Shown: piece after piece, positions 56,344 to 63,932 of the stretch | How positions within the stretch are numbered: position 1 is the stretch's first letter | How the letters are laid out: the number at the start of each line of letters is the position of its first letter | Assembly: GCA_016706865.1 (NCBI GenBank) | Contig: JADJIS010000002.1 | Coordinates: 1,240,001-1,304,000, forward strand | DNA: 64,000 nt | Source of the DNA: Bacteroidota bacterium | GTDB lineage: Bacteria; Bacteroidota; Bacteroidia; Chitinophagales; BACL12 | Direction of reading: 5' to 3' | Position numbers and translations under genes: made by a program | The notes under the pieces: generated by a model | What the model was told of the DNA's origin: nothing | The model's input: only the letters and a program-made list of their open reading frames with translations | The model's database searches: none

Positions 56344-58428
56344 TTATTTACCAACTGTAATCTGACGAGAAGTGAACGCACCATCTTGTGAGTAAACTTT
56401 CACAATATAATTACCGGAAGCTAAAGTTGTAACATCAAAATTTACAGAACCTGTAAATGCTGATGTGTTAATTACTTTTTCTCCCAATGCATTATACATT
56501 TCAGCGAACATAGTTCCGAAATTACCTTCTACATTAACTGTTACATTTGTTGTAGCAGGTGTAGGGTAAACAGATATTGCCTGATCTAATGCGTAATTGA
56601 TTACTGCAATAACACCGGATACTGTGATTACTTTACATGTATTATCATCGTCATATTTATTCGTTGCAACTAAACATACATTGTAATCGCCATCAGCTGC
56701 ATAAACATGTGAAGGATTTTTCAATGTTGAATTTCCACCATCACCAAAATCCCAGCTGTATTGATCAGCATCAACTGATAAGTTAGCAAAGCTCACTAAA
56801 CCAGCATCAGGAGTATAATCGAACTCAGCTGTTGGCGGGTATGGATTAAAACGTTCTTCATCGAAACAACGATATTTAATATCGTTCATACCATCAGCAT
56901 CAGGAGCATTCGTATCTAACGAAGTACCTGGCTCTCTATCTTCCATCCAAATTGTGTGAACGCAATCATTAACCATTCTGTCGTAGCAATATGGTAATAC
57001 ACTTTCATATTGTTCGTGAGCTGTATAGGTCATATTTATTGGAGCTGACCATGAAAGTCCGCCATCATCTGAATATGTTCCGAAAATATCACGGAAAGAT
57101 TGAGCTTCTGCAACAGTTGGATCATCAAAATAGTCGGTATATTCAATCGGATGTGTATACATTAAATATATTCTGCCTGATGTTTCATCAATAGCAACAT
57201 TCGGCATTGATGTGAATGTAACGCCATCATACATACCAAGATCGGCACCAATTCCTAAGAATGGATCACCATCTTCATCCCAGTCAACTAAAAGACCATC
57301 CATATACATTGGTGCACCTGCAGCCATTGTAGAATTCCAATACCATAAACCGGAAAGACTTGGGAAATAACTCCAACCTTCAGCTACATCATCATCCAAT
57401 AACCAGTAGTAACCTGACCAAATATGAAGAACACCATCATCACCTAACACCATTTCGTGGAAACCATCTGTAGTTTCAATTGTATCTGCAATACCATCTC
57501 CATTAACATCAGAGGTTTGATCTGCATCACCTTGGTAATTACATAAACCGGTTTCAATAATTGTTTGGCTTGTCCATGTTCCAGGATCACCGTTAGAAGT
57601 AGAAGTTAATAGAACAAGATTAGTCCAAGAAGAACCATAAAGTATATAAACAGTGCTTCCATCAACAGCTATTTGGTAGCAGTCAGCTGATAAAGCGCCG
57701 AAACATGTGCCTGCATCTAAAGGCAAAGTTGAATTCAATACAGTATATGTAGCTCCACCGTCATCAGATCTTGAAAAATTTATTGCTGTAGGTGTAGCTG
57801 TATTTGGGCTTACTAAGTAGATATCATCAGTTCCAACCGGTACATAAGCACGTGGCCAAAGACCGAGGTGTTGACCTGAAACTGGAAGGCTTGTCCAATC
57901 AGTGTTTCCAATTTCTGAATTTGCAAACAAATTGATAGAAGCTCCATCGTGAGATATTACAACTTCATGATCCATAACTGTATAAATACCACCGAAACCA
58001 GAACGAACTGGTTCAACTCTTGCTGTTGGAGCTGCACCCCAGGATGTTCCGTCATAAAAATTATAGAACATACCTCTGTCATCCCAAACGTGATCTGCAA
58101 CGGTCGAGCCGGTCCAAATAACTGAAATTGTACCATCGTCATAAGCTCTTACGCGATCCATCGCAGCAGAGTTAGTTTGCAGGTCATAGCCGGTAGATCC
58201 CACAATTTCGCCTGTGCGTAAACCTGACTTTGCATAAAATGTTTCATTGTTACTAGGTACTCCGGTAGTAGCATCATCTTTTGCTACCGGGTGGTAAGGC
58301 ACTGCAGTTGCAGTTTTAAATTTCTGCATCAATGCAGCCTTGTCATGGGTTTTAGTCTGAATTGCAGACTGTGCAAACAAACTTACAGATAGTAAGCCCG
58401 TTGCAAATAAAAGTATTAATTTTCTCAT
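56344..58428 (-). CDS. T9SS-secreted protein with BNR/sialidase-like region and PKD domain (paralogue)
   Basis: A 694-residue exported protein with the same layout as the gene at 54111: signal peptide about 1-19, propeller-like region (about 75-515; RSDDGGATYTVLNS, YSDDGGLSWSAPINM, DWDEDGDPFLGIGADL), PKD domain (about 540-610, SWDFGDGGNSTLKNPSHVY) and T9SS type A sorting domain (about 620-694, ISVYPTPATTNVTVNVEG). The two proteins are close in sequence along their full length, so this is a recent tandem duplication. Confidence 0.83.
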   Translation of the reverse strand: MRKLILLFATGLLSVSLFAQSAIQTKTHDKAALMQKFKTATAVPYHPVAKDDATTGVPSNNETFYAKSGLRTGEIVGSTGYDLQTNSAAMDRVRAYDDGTISVIWTGSTVADHVWDDRGMFYNFYDGTSWGAAPTARVEPVRSGFGGIYTVMDHEVVISHDGASINLFANSEIGNTDWTSLPVSGQHLGLWPRAYVPVGTDDIYLVSPNTATPTAINFSRSDDGGATYTVLNSTLPLDAGTCFGALSADCYQIAVDGSTVYILYGSSWTNLVLLTSTSNGDPGTWTSQTIIETGLCNYQGDADQTSDVNGDGIADTIETTDGFHEMVLGDDGVLHIWSGYYWLLDDDVAEGWSYFPSLSGLWYWNSTMAAGAPMYMDGLLVDWDEDGDPFLGIGADLGMYDGVTFTSMPNVAIDETSGRIYLMYTHPIEYTDYFDDPTVAEAQSFRDIFGTYSDDGGLSWSAPINMTYTAHEQYESVLPYCYDRMVNDCVHTIWMEDREPGTSLDTNAPDADGMNDIKYRCFDEERFNPYPPTAEFDYTPDAGLVSFANLSVDADQYSWDFGDGGNSTLKNPSHVYAADGDYNVCLVATNKYDDDNTCKVITVSGVIAVINYALDQAISVYPTPATTNVTVNVEGNFGTMFAEMYNALGEKVINTSAFTGSVNFDVTTLASGNYIVKVYSQDGAFTSRQITVGK

Positions 58429-58593
58429 AGCTTAAAAATTTCGTTTTAAAACAGTTTTTGTAAAGGTATAAAGTTAATGTTAATTTATGTAAAATGGTTT
58501 AAAAATCGGTTAAAATTTAACTATTTGGAAAAAATGACATTTTTAATACATTAAGGTGGGGGAAGGGGCAGATCTTACTTTTTTGAATTTTGG

Positions 58594-58690
58594 TCAGGAG
58601 GCATTGGTCAGAGGTAATGGTCAGGAGGCAATGGTCGGGAGGCAATGGTCAGGAGGCAATGGTCAGGAGTCATTAGTCAGGAGGAAAAAT
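58594..58690. repeat. GTCAGGA/GGCAATG heptads
   Basis: About twelve degenerate 7-nt units (GTCAGGA GGCATTG GTCAGAG GTAATGG, then repeated GTCAGGA GGCAATG, ending GTCATTA GTCAGGA). They start the 929-base gap 58429-59357, which has no gene. Confidence 0.8.
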
Positions 58691-58725
58691 TTCGGGATCG
58701 TGAAAAAGTGGATTCAAGATTGATG

Positions 58726-59270
58726 AAATGAGTAATGAGTTATGAGTAATGAGTTTGATCCACTTAGCCAAAAATGTGAGGGTCTACCTAAAACTCTAAG
58801 GTTGGCCGAAACGGGATCACGATTCACGAAATGAGTAATGAGTAATGAGTAATGAGTTTGATCCACTTAGCCAAAAATGTGATGGTCTATCTAAAACTCT
58901 ACGGTTTGCCGAAACGGGATCACGATTCACGAAATGAGTTATGAGTTATGAGTAATGAGTTTGATCCACTTAGCCAAAAATGTGACGGTCTACCTAAAAC
59001 TCTAAGGTTGGCCGAAACGGGATCACGATTCACGAAATGAGTAATGAGTTATGAGTAATGAGTTTGATCCACTTAGCCAAAAATGTGATGGTCTATCTAA
59101 AACTCTACGGTTGGCCGAAACGGAATCACGATTCACGATTCACGAAATGAGTAATGAGTGATGAGTAATGAGTTGATCCTCTTAGCCGAAAATATGATTG
59201 TTTATATAAAACTCTATGGTTAGTCAAAACGGATTCACGATTGACGATTCACGATTGACGATTAAAACAA
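58726..59270. repeat. 103-bp tandem repeat built from TGAGTAA and ACGATTC heptads around a core
   Basis: TTTGATCCACTTAGCC occurs at 58754, 58857, 58960 and 59063, exactly 103 bases apart, with a fifth degraded copy near 59173 displaced by one extra ACGATTC unit. Each unit has 3-4 TGAGTAA/TGAGTTA heptads, a core of about 65 bases (TTTGATCCACTTAGCCAAAA to GGCCGAAACGGGATC) and 1-3 ACGATTC units. The fifth copy ends with ACGATTG/ACGATTC alternation. Confidence 0.9.
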
Positions 59271-59305
59271 ACAGAAGTTGAATAAATGATTAATAGGAAT
59301 TGGGC

Positions 59306-59336
59306 AAAAAAAAAGGAGACCAAAACTGATCTCCTT
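59306..59336 (-). terminator. intrinsic terminator of the H1-like gene
   Basis: AAGGAGA and TCTCCTT pair around CCAAAACTGA; the preceding A-run is the T-run on the minus strand. Confidence 0.85.
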
Positions 59337-59357
59337 AATTTTTTTAAGCTACTAATT

Positions 59358-59723
59358 TTACATAGCACCACCATTTCCGTTTGCCGGAGGTGCTGCAGTT
59401 GTTTTAGCTTTTTTAGCACCGGCTTTCTTCGTTGCTTTTTTCTTTGGAGCCGGAGCTTTACTTTTTTTCGTTGCTTTTTTACCAGCTTTCTTAGCAGCTT
59501 TTTTTGCTGCAGGACGACCGCGTTTACCAGCTTTTTTTGCAGCAGCTTTTTTAGGAGCTTTTTTTGCAGCAGCTTTTTTAGCAACTTTTTTAGGAGCAGC
59601 TTTTTTAGCAGTAGCTTTTTTTGCAGTCTTCTTAACTGATTTCTTAGCTACTTTTTTTGCAGCAGCTTTTTTGCCGGCAGGACGTCCACGTTTGCCAGCT
59701 GATTTTTTTGTTGATTTTGCCAT
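59358..59723 (-). CDS. histone H1-like Lys/Ala-rich DNA-binding protein with two AT-hooks
   Basis: A 121-residue protein almost entirely of Lys and Ala (AAKK, KKAA repeats), like eukaryotic H1 tails and bacterial Hc1-like proteins. Two AT-hook cores are present: KRGRPAGKK (RGRP at 12-15) and KRGRPAAKK (RGRP at 68-71), which bind the minor groove of AT-rich DNA. The C-terminus ends in Asn/Gly (PPANGNGGAM). It probably compacts or organises the nucleoid. A strong promoter and a clear terminator make it a single-gene, probably well expressed unit. Long open frames on the other strand are by-products of the repeated codons. Confidence 0.88.
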   Translation of the reverse strand: MAKSTKKSAGKRGRPAGKKAAAKKVAKKSVKKTAKKATAKKAAPKKVAKKAAAKKAPKKAAAKKAGKRGRPAAKKAAKKAGKKATKKSKAPAPKKKATKKAGAKKAKTTAAPPANGNGGAM

Positions 59724-59744
59724 TGGAAAAATATTTGGTTATTG

Positions 59745-59773
59745 CAAAATTATACATAAATTTATATTATCAA
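59745..59773 (-). promoter_or_regulatory. promoter of the H1-like gene
   Basis: TTG (59773-59771), an 18-base spacer and TAATTTTG (59752-59745), a perfect -7 match, about 22 bases before the ATG. Confidence 0.6.
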
Positions 59774-60120
59774 AAAAAAAATAAAAAATAATTGTTGATT
59801 TTCACATGTTTTGCACATTATAGTATACAAACCATTATCTAATTTATCCTTTTAAACGGTTTTATGTGATTTAACTAGTGTTTTATACTTACCATTTATC
59901 AATTTTCAACTTCTCATTTTTCCAAAATTGACTTTTCATTGTGCATAAAGATTTTCGAATGCACATGTAAAAATTGCTTTTATAGTTGTTTTGAATACTT
60001 AAGTTGATATATGTCATTCTAAAATTTACAAATCCGGATACATCTATTTTGGTTTTTGCAAAGAATTCAAAGGGCATCAATTTTACCATTCACAAGTAAT
60101 GAACAACAATATTTTTTGAA
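59774..60120. other. AT-rich intergenic DNA
   Basis: Between the H1-like promoter and the DinB-like gene no credible gene or repeat is seen. An open frame of 66 codons on the minus strand (59889-60089) lacks any recognisable feature. Confidence 0.4.
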
Positions 60121-60627
60121 TCAGAGGTTGGTATTTTCTATTTCTCTGGTATATGCGATATAGTCGGTGGATATCAAATTAGTGAAACCAATCCCTCTCA
60201 ACATGGTTATGATCTGACCTCTGTGATAAGTTGAATGGTTCATGCAATGTAAAATGATCTGCCAGTGTTTTGTTTGATTATCGTTTCCATTTAATGTTTT
60301 ATAAAAACATGTAGTGGTGAAATACGTTTCACTGCGTGATTGTATGAATCGTTGAAAGTCGATGGACTGTTGAATAAAATATAGATCGTAACCTGCAAAT
60401 GCAGCGTCGTATTCTTTGCTGGGCCATGTGTTGAGCGATATGCCCTGCAGGCGGTTCAGCCATATCACCTGTGCATCCCATATATGATAAATAGTTTTTC
60501 GGATACTTGGGAAACTGCTTTCCATATGTTTATCGATAATATCTTCGGGCGATGATTGTATCAATTCAACTACCCGTTTGTTTGCCCAAACATTATAATC
60601 GCAGAGGGATGTTAATAGAGATTTCAT
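60121..60627 (-). CDS. DinB family protein
   Basis: A 168-residue four-helix-bundle protein of the DinB/YfiT type. The metal-binding His residues are visible in KTIYHIWDAQVIWLNRL (first His) and HCMNHSTYHRGQIITMLR (the other two), in the normal order. The start motif LCDYNVWANKRVVELI is typical. Members are metal-dependent transferases or hydrolases, some acting with small thiols; the substrate is unknown. It stands alone between unrelated genes. Confidence 0.85.
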   Translation of the reverse strand: MKSLLTSLCDYNVWANKRVVELIQSSPEDIIDKHMESSFPSIRKTIYHIWDAQVIWLNRLQGISLNTWPSKEYDAAFAGYDLYFIQQSIDFQRFIQSRSETYFTTTCFYKTLNGNDNQTKHWQIILHCMNHSTYHRGQIITMLRGIGFTNLISTDYIAYTREIENTNL

Positions 60628-60745
60628 ATTATTACTTTTAAATCAGGAACTAATGTAAGAAAACAAAATGATAAATGTTAGTTAGCTGCAGGTAACAGTT
60701 GTGTTGGAATCAATTCGAATTTCATTTTGGAAAAAGTGTCCTGGA

Positions 60746-62092
60746 TCACTTTATAGAATTAAAGATGGAACAACCGACTATTCGGTCGTAGTCACGATCG
60801 TACATGTGCTGATAAATAAATAACTGGTAGTCGTTCTCCGATTCAAAATGATTTCCTTCCGTGTAGATAAGTTCTCCTTTAGAAGATCCTATGCCTTTAT
60901 ACATATACAAATAGTTGTAGTATCCTTGTTTGAGGTATAATTGCGCAGTGTATTGTTGAAGGTCGTAATCGTAGGTCATTTTGTTTTGGTTGTTCATTTG
61001 GTTATTATTCAATTCGCCAAATACATATAATTCGCCGGAGGTTATCACATAAGGATATTTCAAAACAAAGTTCACCATTGCATAATCACCTTCGGTATTT
61101 ACATCATTGGTAAGATCAGCCTGCAGAACATATTGACCATTGATATCAGTTTCATAAAAATATTTTTGATAGAGCCGGCTATCATCTACGTTTACATATA
61201 CCTGGTATTTACCATCCTCTTTGGTGATTTTTCTTACCATATCTGATTGGAAATTCAAAGTTTTAGTATCAAAGTGCCGGTATTCTTTTCCCGCAGGAAA
61301 AACCATATCATCTTTATCATAGGTTAGCAGATCGTTGGTTATCATACGTGGTTTACTGTCGTAAATTGCATTGTCGTATCTGCCATTCTGAAAAAGGGTA
61401 ACGCGTATTTCATCCAATGCGTGTGAAACATCGAGACTGCGGATATCAACGGTGAAATTTATTTCCTGATAGTTATTCCGGAATTCTATCAGGTTGGGTC
61501 TGTATACTTTTGCATTGATGGATGCGAGTTCCTCCCATACAAAAAAACGTTTTACTATAAGTGGAACATCTCTATTATCATCCTCCCAAACCTTTACAAC
61601 ATAATTTCCACTCACTTTAAAATCAATATTATCATTTGGAAAATTTACAGAATAGTGTGTATAAGCTTGCAGCGTTCCAAATGAAAAGGAATAGTTGTCT
61701 ATTGTATTTTCTTCATACCCATCCAGATAATCGAAAGTGGTAAGATTGGAAGCTTCCCAGTTTTGGTCGCAATGTTGAAAGGTATAATAATAGTTTCGGA
61801 CACCACCTTTCAGATCGTCAAAACTAAAAATCAGTTCATCTTCCGAGTTGAGCAGAAGAATTGGATACGCCAATTGCAGATCGCTCCTGTTCAATTGAAC
61901 TGTTTTCAAATTCGTGTTATTTACTTGTTCCTCGATTATGGAACTGCTAATATTTGAAATCTCAACGGTATCAATTTGAAGAGTATCCGGTTGAATTTGG
62001 GCAAACACAACACACCTATATATATATAGTGTATAAAAAAGCAATAGCTTTTTGGAATAGGAATGGAGAGGATTTTGTTTATTGGAGTTCAT
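60746..62092 (-). CDS. type IX secretion system plug protein (DUF5103)
   Basis: A roughly 448-residue exported protein with an N-terminal hydrophobic segment (KKLLLFYTLYIYRCVVFAQ) as signal. The DUF5103 region fills about 55-440: NSEDELIFSFDDLKGGVRNY, YYYTFQHCDQNWEASNL, FPAGKEYRHFDTKTLNFQS, LTNDVNTEGDYAMVNFVLKY. In the T9SS translocon a protein of this family plugs the SprA channel when no client is present (established for Flavobacterium). I chose the ATG at 62092; a TTG at 62104 would add four residues. It is divergent from mazG. Its presence agrees with the many T9SS clients in the window. Confidence 0.85.
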   Translation of the reverse strand: MNSNKQNPLHSYSKKLLLFYTLYIYRCVVFAQIQPDTLQIDTVEISNISSSIIEEQVNNTNLKTVQLNRSDLQLAYPILLLNSEDELIFSFDDLKGGVRNYYYTFQHCDQNWEASNLTTFDYLDGYEENTIDNYSFSFGTLQAYTHYSVNFPNDNIDFKVSGNYVVKVWEDDNRDVPLIVKRFFVWEELASINAKVYRPNLIEFRNNYQEINFTVDIRSLDVSHALDEIRVTLFQNGRYDNAIYDSKPRMITNDLLTYDKDDMVFPAGKEYRHFDTKTLNFQSDMVRKITKEDGKYQVYVNVDDSRLYQKYFYETDINGQYVLQADLTNDVNTEGDYAMVNFVLKYPYVITSGELYVFGELNNNQMNNQNKMTYDYDLQQYTAQLYLKQGYYNYLYMYKGIGSSKGELIYTEGNHFESENDYQLFIYQHMYDRDYDRIVGCSIFNSIK

Positions 62093-62160
62093 ATCACGCT
62101 GCAATTTACCAATTAAGATGCCAATTTAATTACTGACATTTGTAAAAAAATATAAAGAAT

Positions 62161-62943
62161 ATGGATATCTCTGTTGATTTAAAAAAGGCTGCCTTTGAAA
62201 GATTGCTTACAATAATGGATGAATTGCGGGCGGAGTGTCCCTGGGATAAAAAACAAACCATTCATACTTTGCGCAACCTTACCATTGAAGAAACCTATGA
62301 ATTGGCCGATGCTATAACAGATAATAACTGGAACCATATTAAGGAGGAATTGGGTGATATCCTTCTGCATATCATTTTCTATTCAAAAATAGGAGAGGAA
62401 CAAAATGAATTTTCCATTGCTGATGTTTTGAATGCACAGTGTGAAAAACTTATTCACCGGCATCCGCATATTTATGGTGACATAAAGGTGAAGGACGAAG
62501 CGGAGGTAAAAAAGAACTGGGAACAACTGAAACTTAAGGAAGGAAAAAAATCTGTTCTGGAAGGAGTGCCGCAAAGTTTACCTGCTATCATAAAAGCATA
62601 TCGCATGCAGGAAAAAGCTGCACAGGTAAAATTTGAATGGGAAAATACATCACAGGTATGGGAAAAGGTGGAAGAGGAATTAAATGAATTTAAGGAAGTG
62701 GCATTTAACCCAAACCCCGATAAAACGAAAATGGAAGAAGAATTCGGTGACCTTTTATTTTCATTGGTCAACCTTTCCAGATTTATTCAAATAGATCCCG
62801 AAACAGCATTGGAAAAAACCAATAAGAAATTTATCAAACGATTTCAATACATCGAACAAAAAGCCACAGAACAAAATCGCACCCTCAATGATATGACACT
62901 GGCGGAAATGGATGCGCTTTGGAATGAAGCCAAAAATAATTGA
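62161..62943 (+). CDS. mazG: nucleoside triphosphate pyrophosphohydrolase
   Basis: A 260-residue all-alpha enzyme that hydrolyses NTPs and dNTPs to the monophosphates. The two MazG repeats are intact: ECPWDKKQTIHTLRNLTIEETYELADAI...EELGDILLHI (about 20-75) and VEEELNEFKEV...MEEEFGDLLFSLVNLSRF (about 170-225), each with the Glu/Asp metal ligands. Length matches E. coli MazG. The stop codon TGA falls in the first AATTGAC heptad of the array that follows. Confidence 0.94.
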   Translation: MDISVDLKKAAFERLLTIMDELRAECPWDKKQTIHTLRNLTIEETYELADAITDNNWNHIKEELGDILLHIIFYSKIGEEQNEFSIADVLNAQCEKLIHRHPHIYGDIKVKDEAEVKKNWEQLKLKEGKKSVLEGVPQSLPAIIKAYRMQEKAAQVKFEWENTSQVWEKVEEELNEFKEVAFNPNPDKTKMEEEFGDLLFSLVNLSRFIQIDPETALEKTNKKFIKRFQYIEQKATEQNRTLNDMTLAEMDALWNEAKNN

Positions 62944-63156
62944 CAATTGACAATTGATAATTGACAATTATTGTCGGGATGATGATTTTGCTTCGGAGGG
63001 AATTGACAATTGACAATTGATAATTGACAATTATTATCGGGATGATGATTATGCTTCGGAGGGAATTGAGAGTTGAGGATTTCATCTGTGTATATTTCCT
63101 ATGTTCTAGGTCCTATGTCCTATGTCATATGTCCTACGTCCTATGTCCTCCGTCCC
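62940..63156. repeat. AATTGAC heptads with two cores, then GTCCTAT heptads
   Basis: Starts in the mazG stop codon. AATTGAC/AATTGAT units, core GTCGGGATGATGATTTTGCT, the same heptads again, core ATCGGGATGATGATTATGCT, AATTGAG AGTTGAG, then TCCTATG units (63096-63156) that overlap the 3' end of the next gene. This mirrors the element at 10830-11020. Confidence 0.85.
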
Positions 63157-63849
63157 CAAATACCCAAGGAATTTTGTTAACTCAGAATCAAGTGTCAAAT
63201 TGATTATTTCCATATCCTCCCGAGTTATTTTATTCAGATGGTCTTTATTTAAAAATTGTTCTTTTTTATCACCGGTAAAACGCCTGGAAGCATATACTTT
63301 TTTAGTGGATTTTAATTTTAGTAACGGTAGTAGATTTAGTGATTTTCCGATTTTATTCAATTCCTCCAGTGGTTGAGTGAGCAGATCGGAATAACGAACA
63401 AAAATAATTTTTGATGATTCTTTAGCGAAGTGCATCCACCTGCTATAAAATAAATTGTATTCTTCTATATAATGATAGTCCGGATTTGGCCAGTTATTTT
63501 TTTTACTCCAGTTCCTGTAACTTACAAACCAGCTGTAAGGGTCTTTAGATACTATAATATAAAGTTCAGGAATTTTATTTGGAGGAAGTTTATTTTCAAA
63601 TTCAGGAAAATTTTTAAACGATAGGTTATTGTTGAACTGCGGTTCCGGTATCATTTTTTTATTATCGTAAAGCCGAAAATGTTTATGTGTAATTTCGTTT
63701 CTGCTCTCTCCGTTTAAAAAATTACAATCGGGAAAATTGAGATTGATGAGGGTTTCCAGATAATTCGTACCACTGCGCTGTAATCCATAAAGCAGGATCT
63801 TTTTTGGTGATGAGTGTTTTTTAAAAAACCTTTGGTGCAAATTAAACAT
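63106..63849 (-). CDS. sulfotransferase-like P-loop protein, C-terminus formed by repeat DNA
   Basis: About 247 residues. The phosphate-binding loop ILLYGLQRSGTNYLETLI near the N-terminus matches the PAPS-binding loop of sulfotransferases (GxxRSGT). FVRYSDLLTQPLEELNKIGKSLNL resembles the second PAPS motif (R and a helix with dipeptide P-L). A glycan or lipid acceptor is possible. I chose the ATG at 63849; a GTG at 63867 would add six residues. The last 14 or so residues (DIGRRTYDIGHRT) are encoded by GGACATA heptads and the stop codon lies within them, so the original C-terminus is probably replaced or extended. Confidence 0.75.
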   Translation of the reverse strand: MFNLHQRFFKKHSSPKKILLYGLQRSGTNYLETLINLNFPDCNFLNGESRNEITHKHFRLYDNKKMIPEPQFNNNLSFKNFPEFENKLPPNKIPELYIIVSKDPYSWFVSYRNWSKKNNWPNPDYHYIEEYNLFYSRWMHFAKESSKIIFVRYSDLLTQPLEELNKIGKSLNLLPLLKLKSTKKVYASRRFTGDKKEQFLNKDHLNKITREDMEIINLTLDSELTKFLGYLGTEDIGRRTYDIGHRT

Positions 63850-63881
63850 GGTGCGAAGATAAGTCACCTGAGTTTATTAAA

Positions 63882-63930
63882 GCCAAACGGCCCTTCGAAG
63901 GAAGAGCCGTTTGGTAAAAAAATAAGGTAT
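63882..63930 (-). terminator. hairpin terminator of the gene at the right edge
   Basis: CCAAACGGC-type arms pair around a short loop (AAACGGCCCTTC / GAAGGAAGAGCCGTTT), directly after the stop codon at 63933. The downstream T-run is weak. Confidence 0.5.
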
Positions 63931-63932
63931 GC

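Noticed and set aside
58726..59270. Possible CRISPR array
   Set aside because: The 103-bp units are almost identical along their whole length; there are no unique spacers and no cas genes nearby.
59286..59639. Plus-strand Ser/Phe/Cys-rich frame over the H1-like gene
   Set aside because: Complement of AAG/GCT codon repeats; the minus-strand gene has a promoter, terminator and AT-hooks.
59889..60089. 66-codon minus-strand frame
   Set aside because: No recognisable domain, no promoter or terminator; length is within chance for AT-rich DNA.
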